From positions 1 through 64,000 of the forward strand of contig NZ_CANLOB010000009.1 in the NCBI RefSeq assembly GCF_947492815.1: DNA of 64,000 nucleotides, written 5' to 3'. Within the stretch, counting starts at the first letter, position 1, and the number at the start of each line of letters is the position of its first letter. A program made the translations under genes and the position numbers. Positions 34,138 to 43,495 of this stretch are shown in pieces. This stretch comes from an uncultured Dokdonia sp. (GTDB lineage Bacteria > Bacteroidota > Bacteroidia > Flavobacteriales > Flavobacteriaceae). Below the pieces are notes generated by a model. That model did not search any database. It had not been told where the DNA came from and was given only the letters and a program-made list of their open reading frames with translations.

Positions 34138-35211
34138 ATGAAAAAATTAATTTTAGGAATTTTTGTGTTGGCAATATGCTTTTCTTGTAGTAATGATGAA
34201 ATAGATTCAGAAACTATAATTACAAATGTTGATATTACTACAGAAGCTATCATTGCCCAACAAGCATCTACAGCTATAAATGGTGAATATAAAGGAGCTA
34301 TTAATCCAGTAACCCTTACGCCTCAATCTCGATTTAACACGAATGCTAAAGGAATGTATCATGGTATTATTGTCTCTTCAGATACTGAAATACATGGTAA
34401 AATTTGGATAAACCTTGAAAATGATGGGAAGTATAATGCAATTGTCGTTACAAATACCGATGATAAATTATCCTTTTTTGGCAATATGGGAAGAGCATTA
34501 TCTAAAAATTCATTTTCTGAAATAACATTTGTTGGCGAAAGAGGTTCTTTTGTCTATGATGTATCTGACTATAACAACCCAATTGCTACAGCTGTTGTAA
34601 TAGACGGAAAAGAGGGATACATTGAAACAGTTAAAGACCGCAGTGATCAAAGAGCCGATGTTGCTCTAGGGACTTATGTAGATACTGATGATGCTACATT
34701 TGCTGGTACATGGGATTTAATGACTGACGGTACCTTAGATCCTATTATTGGATTACCTATCCTAACGCAAACGTGTACAGTAGGACCTACGGGAGCTATG
34801 TTTACAGATATGACGATGGAACCTTTTGATTGGAGTTGTTTTGTAGGTTCTGTTCAGACATTTACGCCCATCTTTGCCAGATTTGGAGACCCAAATAATC
34901 CGCTATCTGGAAATGAATTTTGGGCTCAAGGCCAAACACTTGCTATTGGAGATACAAATGCTTCTTACTCTATAGGTGTAAGCACCATGGTAAGTGATGC
35001 TAACGGAGAAACAGTAGGTCTTTTTAATGTTGATCTTACGGGCGCAAATCCAGCAATTGGTTGTTATGTTTCTTTTGGAGTACAAGGCGTCTGGGAATGG
35101 AACGGTCGTTCAGGAACGATTGCATTTGATGATGATGCATTTATGGTACCACCCACAAGATCAATAGAAACAATACAAGGCTTTAAAAAGGCTTTACAAG
35201 GTTATAAGTAA
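34138..35211 (+). CDS. Lipoprotein of unknown family (paralogue 2)
   Basis: 357 residues from the ATG at 34138; an in-frame TTG at 34132 is less likely. Signal MKKLILGIFVLAICFSC, lipobox FSC. Shared blocks with paralogue 1: MYHGIIVSSDTEIHGKIWIN, NDGKYNAIVVTN, FVGERGSFVYDVS, NPIATAVVIDGKEGYI, GTWDLMTDGTLDP, GNEFWAQGQ and QGVWEWNGRSGTIAFDD. The conserved Trp/Asn/Gly core at the end suggests a beta-sandwich. Function unknown. Confidence 0.8.
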   Translation: MKKLILGIFVLAICFSCSNDEIDSETIITNVDITTEAIIAQQASTAINGEYKGAINPVTLTPQSRFNTNAKGMYHGIIVSSDTEIHGKIWINLENDGKYNAIVVTNTDDKLSFFGNMGRALSKNSFSEITFVGERGSFVYDVSDYNNPIATAVVIDGKEGYIETVKDRSDQRADVALGTYVDTDDATFAGTWDLMTDGTLDPIIGLPILTQTCTVGPTGAMFTDMTMEPFDWSCFVGSVQTFTPIFARFGDPNNPLSGNEFWAQGQTLAIGDTNASYSIGVSTMVSDANGETVGLFNVDLTGANPAIGCYVSFGVQGVWEWNGRSGTIAFDDDAFMVPPTRSIETIQGFKKALQGYK

Positions 35212-35250
35212 TAAATCTTTCTATTCTAAAATAGCATCTCTTGGGCGCTA

Positions 35251-35286
35251 CAAATCCTCTTTGAATTTCAATTCAAAGAGGATTTG
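35251..35286 (+). terminator. Terminator after lipoprotein paralogue 2
   Basis: Perfect 16-base arms beginning CAAATCCTCTTTGAAT flank a TTCA loop, followed by TTTTT. Confidence 0.92.
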
Positions 35287-35396
35287 TTTTTTAAAAGAAT
35301 ATGTCACTATTTACTATTAGTATTCTTAACTTCATTCGGTATATTATTTCTCCTTCAAATTCCGTAATTTCGCACCCTTATTAAAAAGAAATTACC

Positions 35397-38300
35397 ATGA
35401 GCGCTAAGTTCACTGAATATAAAGGATTAAACCTTCCAAAAGTAGCCGATGAGGTTCTTGCTTTTTGGAAAGAAAATAACGTGTTTGAAAAGAGTGTCAC
35501 TACGCGTGAAGGAGCAACCCCTTATGTCTTTTTTGAAGGACCACCATCTGCCAATGGATTGCCGGGAGTACACCACGTACTAGCACGTGCTATCAAAGAT
35601 ATCTTTCCAAGGTATAAAACCATGAAAGGTTTTCAAGTAAAACGTAAAGCAGGATGGGATACACATGGTCTTCCCGTAGAGCTCGGTGTAGAGAAAGAAC
35701 TTGGGATTACCAAAGAAGATATCGGTAAGAAAATTACTGTAGAGGAGTATAACGAAGCTTGTAAAAAAGCGGTGATGCGTTACACAGACATCTGGAATGA
35801 CCTTACCGAAAAAATGGGATACTGGGTAGACACAGAAGACCCTTATATCACCTATAAGTCTAAATATATGGAGACTGTTTGGTGGTTACTTAAACAAGTC
35901 TATAATAAAAACCTATTATACAAGGGGTACTCTATTCAACCTTATTCTCCTAAAGCAGGAACAGGTTTGAGTGCCAATGAACTGAATCAACCAGGCTGTT
36001 ATAGAGATGTTACTGACACCACTGTTGTTGCGCAATTTAAAATAACTTACGAAGGAGACAATTCACTGGCAAAAGAATTAGCCGATGGACAAACCTATTT
36101 CTTGGCTTGGACGACTACTCCTTGGACCCTTCCTTCAAATACAGCATTGACTGTAGGGAAGAAGATAGCGTATGTACTTGTTGAGACGTATAATCAATAT
36201 ACGTTTGAGCCTGTTAAAGTTATTTTAGCAAAAGCACTCGTTGGGAAGCAGTTTTCTGGTAAATTCTATGAAGTGGGAGGTGATACCGCTTTCGCGAAAG
36301 CGGATTTAGAAACCTATAAAGCAGGCGATAAAAAGATACCTTATGCCGTAACTCGCGAATTTAAAGGAACAGATCTTTTAGAATTACGATACGAGCAATT
36401 ATTTGATTTTGTACAACCACATGACAATCCTCAAGATGCTTTTAGAGTCATTGCAGGAGACTTTGTAACAACCGAAGACGGTACTGGTATTGTACATACA
36501 GCACCTACTTTTGGAGCCGATGATGCTATGGTTGCAAAACAAGCATCTCCAGAAGTTCCGCCGTTATTAATCAAAGATGAAAATGATAATTTAGTTCCAC
36601 TTGTAGATTTACAAGGAAGATTCCGTCCTGAAATGAAGGAATTTGGAAATAAGTATATCAAAAATGAATATTATACAGACGGTGAAGCTCCAGAAAAATC
36701 TATGGATGTAGAACTGGCTATCCGTTTGAAAGAAGAGAATAAAGCCTTTAAGGTAGAAAAATATGTTCACAGTTACCCACACTGTTGGCGTACAGACAAA
36801 CCTGTTTTATATTACCCATTAGATTCCTGGTTTATTAGAGTAAATGATTTTAAAGATCGAATGCACGAGCTTAATCTCGGTATCAACTGGAAACCAAAAT
36901 CTACGGGAGAAGGGCGTTTTGGAAATTGGCTAGCCAATGCCAATGACTGGAACTTATCTCGTAGTCGTTTTTGGGGAATACCACTTCCTATTTGGCGTAC
37001 TGAAGATGGGAAAGAAGAGATGATCATAGGTTCCGTAAAAGAACTTAAGGAGGAAATCAAAAAAGCGATTGATGCTGGAGTGATGCAAAACGATCCTTTT
37101 GAAGGATTTGTTGTCGACGATATGAGTGAGGCCAATTATGAGTTGGTTGATCTTCATAAGAATGTTGTAGATCGTATTGTATTAGTATCTCCTTCTGGAC
37201 AAGCAATGAATCGTGAGAGCGATCTTATTGATGTTTGGTTTGATTCAGGATCTATGCCATATGCGCAATGGCATTATCCATTTGAAAATAAAGAATTGGT
37301 AGAAGAAACATGGCGTAAAGCAGATTTTATAGCAGAAGGTGTTGATCAAACCAGAGGATGGTTTTATACACTATTAGCTATATCTACCATGATTTTTGAC
37401 GATGTAGCTTATAAAAATGTAGTATCAAATGGCCTTGTTCTTGATAAGAATGGACAAAAGATGTCTAAACGTCTTGGAAATGCTGTAGACCCATTTACAA
37501 CACTTTCAAAATATGGTCCCGATGCAACGCGTTGGTACATGATAAGTAATGCAAACCCTTGGGATAATTTAAAATTTTCTTGGGAAAAACCTGATGTAGA
37601 TAAAGGTGAAGATTTTGAAGAATTTTCTCCGGGAATAGAGGAAGTAAAGCGTAAGTTCTTTGGAACATTATATAATACCTATGGCTTCTTTGCATTGTAT
37701 GCAAACCTTGATAACTTTACCTACGCAGAAGCAGAAATACCACTCACTGATCGCCCAGAAATAGACCGTTGGGTACTTTCAGAATTACATACGCTTATTG
37801 CAAAAGTAGATGTATTTTATGCAGAGTATGAACCTACAAAAGCCACAAGGGCTATAGATACGTTTGTACAAGAAAATTTATCTAATTGGTTTGTACGACT
37901 AAGTCGTAGAAGATTTTGGAAGGGATCTTATGGTACAGATAAAATAAGTGCTTATCAAACACTGTATACATGTCTTATTGAAGTAGCAAAACTTGCAGCA
38001 CCTGTAGCGCCATTTTTTATGGAAAGACTGTATAAAGATTTGAATGCAATCACAGGAAAAGAAAAATTTGATAGTATACATCTGTCACATTTTCCAAAAA
38101 GTGATACTAATTACGTAGATAGCGCGTTAGAGCACAAGATGGAAAAGGCTCAAACAGCCAGTTCATTAGTGTTATCACTTCGTGCTAAAGAGAAAATTAA
38201 AGTACGTCAACCATTACAGCGTATTATGATTCCTGTATTATCTGAAACTGATAAAGAAGAAATTTTAGCAGTTGCAGATCTTATAAAATCGGAGGTAAAT

Positions 38301-38861
38301 GTTAAAGAAATTGAGCTTATAAGTGATGATTCTGGTATTTTAGTTAAACAAATTAAGCCTAATTTTAAAGTTTTAGGCCCTCGATTTGGAAAAGATATGA
38401 AACTGATAGCTAGTGCTATACGAGATTTTGGAGCTGATGAAATTGCAAAAGTTGAGCGTGACGGCAAAATAGAGATAGAAATTAATGGAAAAATGACTAC
38501 ATTAGAATCGGGTGATGTAGAAATTTCTTCTCAAGATATAGATGGTTGGTTAGTGGCAAGTCAGAATGGAATGACTGTAGCACTAGATATTACTATCACA
38601 GAAGAGCTTCGTAAAGAAGGTGTGGCACGAGAATTGGTGAATCGTATTCAGAATTTACGTAAAGATTCTGGCTATGAAGTGACAGATCGTATTCATATCG
38701 TATTACAGAAAGAATCGCTTATTGAGCAAACTGTAAAAGATAATGCGGCGTATATAAAAACAGAAACACTAGCAGATTCTCTTGAAATAGTAGAAAAAGT
38801 AACAGATGGGCTTGAAATAAGCTTTGATAATATAACAACATATTTAACCATATCAAAATAA
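35397..38861 (+). CDS. ileS: Isoleucyl-tRNA synthetase
   Basis: 1154 residues. The HIGH-equivalent motif is NGLPGVHHVLARA; the KMSKS motif is NGQKMSKRLGN. Editing-domain block: LAWTTTPWTLPSNTAL. The anticodon-binding part and a long C-terminal extension follow. The length and the PSANGLPGVHHV form resemble the eukaryote-like (type 2) IleRS class, though I cannot confirm this by alignment. It begins an ileS-dksA-DUF4097-lspA series. The palindrome at 36288 is read as AFAKA. Confidence 0.98.
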   Translation: MSAKFTEYKGLNLPKVADEVLAFWKENNVFEKSVTTREGATPYVFFEGPPSANGLPGVHHVLARAIKDIFPRYKTMKGFQVKRKAGWDTHGLPVELGVEKELGITKEDIGKKITVEEYNEACKKAVMRYTDIWNDLTEKMGYWVDTEDPYITYKSKYMETVWWLLKQVYNKNLLYKGYSIQPYSPKAGTGLSANELNQPGCYRDVTDTTVVAQFKITYEGDNSLAKELADGQTYFLAWTTTPWTLPSNTALTVGKKIAYVLVETYNQYTFEPVKVILAKALVGKQFSGKFYEVGGDTAFAKADLETYKAGDKKIPYAVTREFKGTDLLELRYEQLFDFVQPHDNPQDAFRVIAGDFVTTEDGTGIVHTAPTFGADDAMVAKQASPEVPPLLIKDENDNLVPLVDLQGRFRPEMKEFGNKYIKNEYYTDGEAPEKSMDVELAIRLKEENKAFKVEKYVHSYPHCWRTDKPVLYYPLDSWFIRVNDFKDRMHELNLGINWKPKSTGEGRFGNWLANANDWNLSRSRFWGIPLPIWRTEDGKEEMIIGSVKELKEEIKKAIDAGVMQNDPFEGFVVDDMSEANYELVDLHKNVVDRIVLVSPSGQAMNRESDLIDVWFDSGSMPYAQWHYPFENKELVEETWRKADFIAEGVDQTRGWFYTLLAISTMIFDDVAYKNVVSNGLVLDKNGQKMSKRLGNAVDPFTTLSKYGPDATRWYMISNANPWDNLKFSWEKPDVDKGEDFEEFSPGIEEVKRKFFGTLYNTYGFFALYANLDNFTYAEAEIPLTDRPEIDRWVLSELHTLIAKVDVFYAEYEPTKATRAIDTFVQENLSNWFVRLSRRRFWKGSYGTDKISAYQTLYTCLIEVAKLAAPVAPFFMERLYKDLNAITGKEKFDSIHLSHFPKSDTNYVDSALEHKMEKAQTASSLVLSLRAKEKIKVRQPLQRIMIPVLSETDKEEILAVADLIKSEVNVKEIELISDDSGILVKQIKPNFKVLGPRFGKDMKLIASAIRDFGADEIAKVERDGKIEIEINGKMTTLESGDVEISSQDIDGWLVASQNGMTVALDITITEELRKEGVARELVNRIQNLRKDSGYEVTDRIHIVLQKESLIEQTVKDNAAYIKTETLADSLEIVEKVTDGLEISFDNITTYLTISK
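36288..36301. repeat. Palindrome GCTTTCGCGAAAGC, copy 10, inside ileS
   Basis: Perfect 14-mer with left flank TACC, encoding AFAKA in DTAFAKADLE, a variable part of the editing domain region. Confidence 0.95.
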
Positions 38862-38867
38862 GTACGT

Positions 38868-39254
38868 ATGGCAGATACAACAAAAGGACAAAGGTATAGC
38901 GATGCTGAATTAGAAGAGTTTCGCGTAATTATTCAAGAAAAAATAGATAAGGCGCAACGTGATTTAGATCTTATTAAAAGCGCATATCTAAATGATGGGA
39001 CTAATGGTACAGATGATACTTCTCCACAGTTTAAATCTTTTGAAGAAGGAAGTGCTACCATGAGTAAAGAAGCAAATAGCGCATTGGCTATTAGACAAGA
39101 AAAATTTATTAGGGATCTTAAAAATGCGATAACCCGTATTAATAACAAAACATATGGTATTTGTCGTGTAACAAAGAAACTTATTAATCCAGAAAGATTA
39201 AAGCTAGTACCGCATGCAACGCTTAGTATTGAAGCAAAAAATATGCAGAGTTAA
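38868..39254 (+). CDS. DksA/TraR-family protein with degenerate zinc finger
   Basis: 128 residues. A long N-terminal coiled coil (ELEEFRVIIQEKIDKAQRDLDLIKSAY) is followed by the C-terminal block NKTYGICRVTKKLINPERLKLVPHATLS. In classical DksA four Cys bind zinc; here only one Cys remains (GIC). The fold can hold without zinc in some family members. DksA proteins bind the RNA polymerase secondary channel (known). It follows ileS by 6 bases. Confidence 0.88.
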   Translation: MADTTKGQRYSDAELEEFRVIIQEKIDKAQRDLDLIKSAYLNDGTNGTDDTSPQFKSFEEGSATMSKEANSALAIRQEKFIRDLKNAITRINNKTYGICRVTKKLINPERLKLVPHATLSIEAKNMQS

Positions 39255-39263
39255 CACTATAAT

Positions 39264-39286
39264 AGCGCCCTTAGGGGCGCTTTTTT
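39264..39286 (+). terminator. Terminator between dksA-like and DUF4097-like genes
   Basis: AGCGCCC and GGGCGCT around TTAG, followed by a T tract. The T tract ends one base before the ATG of the next gene at 39287. Confidence 0.85.
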
Positions 39287-39922
39287 ATGAACTATTTTTT
39301 CTTCTTCTTTTGTCTACTACTTGTCACATTTCCGAAAAGTCTATGTGCGCAAAAAAAGCTATTTAAAGAATATGATGTAAGCGATACGCACTCATTATAT
39401 ATTGAGAGTGATGCTATCTTTAAAATTAAACTTACTACTTCTCAGACAGATAAAATAGCTATTTATACTCAGATAGATGGAGAAACCTATGAAAGCACTT
39501 TACTTCATACCGAAATTGTAGATGGTGTTTTAAAAGTCACAACAGGTCGTACACCTGATTTTATTCCTTTTAATGACAAGTTATCGGCACATAAAATTTT
39601 ATCTATTGTGTTAGAAATTACCCTTCCTGAAGGATTCACCATTGACATTTACTCCACATTGGCAAGTGTAGAGGCGCAAGGAAATTACAATAAGATACGT
39701 GCTAATTTAGGCAGTGGAGGCTGCTATTTATCTGGTATACGCTTTCGCGAAAGCGTATATATTAACACAATATCTGGAAATATTGAGCTAGAAACAAAAA
39801 AAGCAACGATACAAGCACAATCTCGCAACGGAACTATCGTTATACCTAAAGGGATGACTGGAATCAAAATAGTGCGCTTACAGAGTATTGATGGTGATAT
39901 AACAGTTATAAATTCACAGTAA
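39287..39922 (+). CDS. Exported DUF4097-like beta-helix protein
   Basis: 211 residues. Signal peptide MNYFFFFFCLLLVTFPKSLCAQ. The body is a run of short beta strands: FTIDIYSTLASVEAQGNYN, IRANLGSGGCYLSGI, VYINTISGNIELETKKATIQAQSRNGTIVIP, with the repeated N-G-S-G-I/L pattern of DUF4097/GIN adhesin-like proteins. It sits between the dksA-like gene and lspA, which elsewhere are commonly close to each other, so it may be an insertion into that neighbourhood. The palindrome at 39741 encodes FRESV. Confidence 0.7.
   Translation: MNYFFFFFCLLLVTFPKSLCAQKKLFKEYDVSDTHSLYIESDAIFKIKLTTSQTDKIAIYTQIDGETYESTLLHTEIVDGVLKVTTGRTPDFIPFNDKLSAHKILSIVLEITLPEGFTIDIYSTLASVEAQGNYNKIRANLGSGGCYLSGIRFRESVYINTISGNIELETKKATIQAQSRNGTIVIPKGMTGIKIVRLQSIDGDITVINSQ
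39741..39754. repeat. Palindrome GCTTTCGCGAAAGC, copy 11, inside DUF4097-like gene
   Basis: It sits in the full 20-base symmetric form TACGCTTTCGCGAAAGCGTA; read as FRESV in GIRFRESVYIN. Confidence 0.95.
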
Positions 39923-39955
39923 AAAGATGTATTTTTACCATCCTAAATAAATTGT

Positions 39956-40576
39956 ATGTCACTTAAAAAAGCAGGGCTTATAGTGTTTTTAATACTTCTT
40001 GTAGATCAATGCACCAAGATTTATATAAAAACACATTTTCACTTAAATGAATCCATTCAGGTCTTTGGGCTGGACTGGTTTCAAATTTATTTTGTTGAAA
40101 ATGAAGGAGCTGCTTGGGGTACAAAATTACCTGGGGAATATGGTAAAATTGCACTTTCATTGTTTCGCTTAATCATTGCACCATTAATAGGATATTGGTT
40201 GTATAAATCTGTAAAAGAAAACGCGCCAAAACTCCTCATAATATCAGTGTCTTTAATATTTGCTGGCGCTGTAGGTAATATTATAGACTCGTTATTGTAC
40301 GGAGTGTTTTTTGAGTCTAGTGATAATGGGAATATAGCAAGTTTTCTTCCTGGCGGAGGAGGGTACGAATCTCCTTTATATGGAAAAGTAGTAGATATGC
40401 TCTACTTCCCATTTATAAAAGATGCTACATTTCCTTCATGGATTCCATTTTTAGGAGGAAAAACATTTACTTTTTTTAATGCCATTTTTAATATAGCAGA
40501 TATGGCAATAAGTACAGGTGTTGGAATGCTTCTTGTTTTTAATAAAAAAGTATTTCCTAAAACGGAGAATGCATGA
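39956..40576 (+). CDS. lspA: Lipoprotein signal peptidase (signal peptidase II)
   Basis: 206 residues, four membrane helices. Catalytic motifs: VDQCTK near the N terminus, FVENEGAAWG, GAVGNIIDSL with GKVVDML (first Asp), and NIADMAIS (second Asp). It removes the signal peptide from prolipoproteins after lipid attachment in the inner membrane. The large number of lipoproteins in this window are its natural substrates. It is about 40 residues longer than E. coli LspA because of a loop around residues 115-165, common in Bacteroidota. Confidence 0.95.
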   Translation: MSLKKAGLIVFLILLVDQCTKIYIKTHFHLNESIQVFGLDWFQIYFVENEGAAWGTKLPGEYGKIALSLFRLIIAPLIGYWLYKSVKENAPKLLIISVSLIFAGAVGNIIDSLLYGVFFESSDNGNIASFLPGGGGYESPLYGKVVDMLYFPFIKDATFPSWIPFLGGKTFTFFNAIFNIADMAISTGVGMLLVFNKKVFPKTENA

Positions 40577-40655
40577 AATGAATCCTAGTAAATAACGACT
40601 GAAGGATTTCCTAGTCAATCCCTACATACTAAGAATTTTAAAATTGTTATTGAAA

Positions 40656-43430
40656 ATGAAAAAAATTACCTATGCTTTGGCGCTTCTTTCTGCAGGAGTA
40701 CTATCTTATTTCCTAGTAAATAAAGGCACAAATGAAGCAGTATCTGAAACAACTTCACAAATTACTTCTGAACTTTCTAAAAAGGGAAAAACACCCATAG
40801 CAAAAAAACATCAATTTGCTCAGGAGCGTTTAGAATATGAATTACAGTTTCAAAGAGATCCGCAAACAGGAATCATTCCGAGAGATCAAAAGGAATTAGA
40901 GTTTCAAACGTCTATAACGCAGTTGCGTAATCAGGATATTTCTAGAACTTCTCAAAACGTATATACCAATAGAGGACCTTCAAATCTCGGAGGTCGTACA
41001 AGAACATTAGCTATAGATTTAAGTGACCCTACAAGTAATACAATGCTTGCAGGTGCTGTAAGTGGTGGTGTTTTTAGAACTACAGATGGAGGGCAGAGTT
41101 GGTCTAAAGTGTCGCCAAATAGTGAAATACATAATGTAACTGCGATTGCTCAAGATCCCAGAGATGGTTTTCAAAATATCTGGTATTATGCAACAGGAGA
41201 ATTTTTCGGAAATTCAGCAGCAATTGGAGCAGGTCAGTTTTTAGGACAAGGAATTTGGAGGTCTGAAGATGGAGGTTTAAACTGGGAGCAAATACCAGAA
41301 ACAGATTCTAGTTTCGAAAATTTTGATTCTTTCTTTGACTTTAATCATGCATTAGCAGTAAGTCCGTTGAATGGAGATTTATTTATAGCAAACTTTGGAA
41401 GAATATATAGATATGATGGAGCAACACTTACTATAGAATTACAAGAGCCAGGAAATAATGGAGGATTTACAGATGTAGTCATAGATAGTAGCGGTAGGGT
41501 TTATGCCACTTTACGAGGAACATCAGGATCGAATAATAACGGAGTATATACTTCTGAAACTGGAAATGGAACTTGGGTACGTATCGCTGAAAATGGAACG
41601 CCTACAGGTTGGAATGCAAACGCTTCTTCTGGACGTATTGTTTTAAGTACAGTGCCTTCTAATGAAAACTTATTATATGCTTTATATACAAACGGTGCAG
41701 ATAGTGGCGTAGGAAATATAGAAGCAGATTTATGGCGTTATGATGCAAGTAGTGATACGTGGACAGATTTTTCTTCTAAATTACCAGATTTACCAGGAGG
41801 ACCTATTCGAGGTGTAGATCCTTTTGCTGTTCAAGGAGGATACGACCTAGATGTAACTGTAAAACCAGATGATGAAAACTTTGTCATTATTGCTGGAACA
41901 AGTGCATATCGTATTGAAAATATTGAAACCGATGATGAGTTTGGAATTATAGGAGGTTACAATGGAGCTAGTACAAATTTATATAATCAAGGAGGAGGAG
42001 ATACGCATCACCCTGATGTTCATAGCCTTGTTTTTGATCCAAATAATACAGATGTATTTTTTACAGGTACAGATGGAGGTGTGCATAGAACTGATAATAT
42101 AAATGCTACTGTCATCGGATGGGAGAACCTTAATAATGATTATCAAACGTATCAATACTATCACGTGGCACTTGATCAAGTAGAAGGTTCGAATATTGTA
42201 TTAGGAGGTGCTCAAGATAATGCAACTACAATAGGAGGTACAGATGCCGCTGGTGTTGCAGGGATATTTGTTCCAACCGTACCTACGCCTCCTAATAATT
42301 CAGATATGTTTAGTCTTTTTGGTGGTGACGGAGTGTCGGTAGGCATTGCAAGAAGAGGAGCAGATAATGATGTACAACTATATTTAGGATCACAAGGTGG
42401 ACAAATTATTACAAACCTTCCTAATCCTAGAGATATTACTCCAACAGGTGCAGATAGTAGTATTTTTGTAACCTATTTTTATTTGGATCCTGATAATACA
42501 GATGCATTGTATTATGCAGATGGAACAAGAATGTTTAGAACGACTAATGCTGCAGGTGTAATCCCTACTACATGGGAAGACATGGGGAATCTAGCAATTA
42601 ATCAAAATTTAAGGCAATTTGCTACGACTAGAGGAGCGTATAACCCTGCTACGAGTTATTTGTTAATTGGAGGACAAAGTGGTGGTGTTTTTAAGCTTAA
42701 TGACCCTCAAAATGCAGCAGATTTATCTGAAGCAATTGATATAACACCTCCAGGAGCTTCTACCACAAACGGAACTGTGGTAACGGGTTTTGCAATTCAT
42801 CCTACAAATCCAGATATCGCACTAGCTGTTTATGGAAATTATAATATTACAAATATTTTCTTAACTACAAATGCGACGAGTGATAATCCAACATGGGAAG
42901 TAGTTGAACGTAACTTATCAGCGCATTCTATTCGTTCTGCTGCGATTACAGAAGTAAATGGTCAGCCAGGTTATTATGTAGGTACTGCGAGAGGATTATT
43001 TAGCAGTCCAGATCCTACAAATACAGATTGGTCTTTGGAGGCTAGTGATCAAATAGGAATGGCAATTGTAAGTGGTCTTGTATATCGTCCATCAGATAAT
43101 AGATTGCTTATAGGGACACATGGTAATGGTATGTTTGACACAGAAGCTACGGTACTTTCTATAGATGATTTTACTGAAAACAGTACGGAGAATATACTAC
43201 GTGTATTTCCTAACCCCACAACCGATGTGTTAAACTTCAGAACTTCAGGAACCAATAGTATTGCTGGATATGAAATTATAGATTACACAGGGAGAATTCT
43301 TGACAAAGGTGCTATAGATAATCTTTCTCAAGGTACAATAAATGTAAGCGAGTATACGAATGGAGTTTATTTTATACGTGCAATAACTCAGAATAATGAA
43401 CGTGTTACTACACGATTTATTAAGAGATAA
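40656..43430 (+). CDS. Secreted beta-propeller (BNR/sortilin-like) protein with T9SS sorting tail
   Basis: 924 residues from the ATG at 40656 (MKKITYALALLSAG); an upstream TTG adds only four residues. Several BNR/Asp-box repeats are visible: GGVFRTTDGGQSWSKV, GIWRSEDGGLNWEQI, GNGTWVRI, and PTWEVVERN. They form one or two beta-propellers, as in VPS10/sialidase-like proteins. The C terminus (LRVFPNPTTDVLNF ... TRFIKR) is a type A T9SS tail. It is likely extracellular; binding of glycans or proteins is only inferred. Monocistronic. Confidence 0.88.
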   Translation: MKKITYALALLSAGVLSYFLVNKGTNEAVSETTSQITSELSKKGKTPIAKKHQFAQERLEYELQFQRDPQTGIIPRDQKELEFQTSITQLRNQDISRTSQNVYTNRGPSNLGGRTRTLAIDLSDPTSNTMLAGAVSGGVFRTTDGGQSWSKVSPNSEIHNVTAIAQDPRDGFQNIWYYATGEFFGNSAAIGAGQFLGQGIWRSEDGGLNWEQIPETDSSFENFDSFFDFNHALAVSPLNGDLFIANFGRIYRYDGATLTIELQEPGNNGGFTDVVIDSSGRVYATLRGTSGSNNNGVYTSETGNGTWVRIAENGTPTGWNANASSGRIVLSTVPSNENLLYALYTNGADSGVGNIEADLWRYDASSDTWTDFSSKLPDLPGGPIRGVDPFAVQGGYDLDVTVKPDDENFVIIAGTSAYRIENIETDDEFGIIGGYNGASTNLYNQGGGDTHHPDVHSLVFDPNNTDVFFTGTDGGVHRTDNINATVIGWENLNNDYQTYQYYHVALDQVEGSNIVLGGAQDNATTIGGTDAAGVAGIFVPTVPTPPNNSDMFSLFGGDGVSVGIARRGADNDVQLYLGSQGGQIITNLPNPRDITPTGADSSIFVTYFYLDPDNTDALYYADGTRMFRTTNAAGVIPTTWEDMGNLAINQNLRQFATTRGAYNPATSYLLIGGQSGGVFKLNDPQNAADLSEAIDITPPGASTTNGTVVTGFAIHPTNPDIALAVYGNYNITNIFLTTNATSDNPTWEVVERNLSAHSIRSAAITEVNGQPGYYVGTARGLFSSPDPTNTDWSLEASDQIGMAIVSGLVYRPSDNRLLIGTHGNGMFDTEATVLSIDDFTENSTENILRVFPNPTTDVLNFRTSGTNSIAGYEIIDYTGRILDKGAIDNLSQGTINVSEYTNGVYFIRAITQNNERVTTRFIKR

Positions 43431-43447
43431 AAAAAAAAGGAAACACA

Positions 43448-43479
43448 ACAAAAAACCCGCTTTTAAGCGGGTTTTTTGT
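43448..43479. terminator. Bidirectional terminator
   Basis: AAAAAACCCGCTT and AAGCGGGTTTTTT around a TT loop, between the convergent propeller and M1 peptidase genes. A and T runs on both sides. Confidence 0.92.
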
Positions 43480-43495
43480 TTTAAATAGAAGGAAG

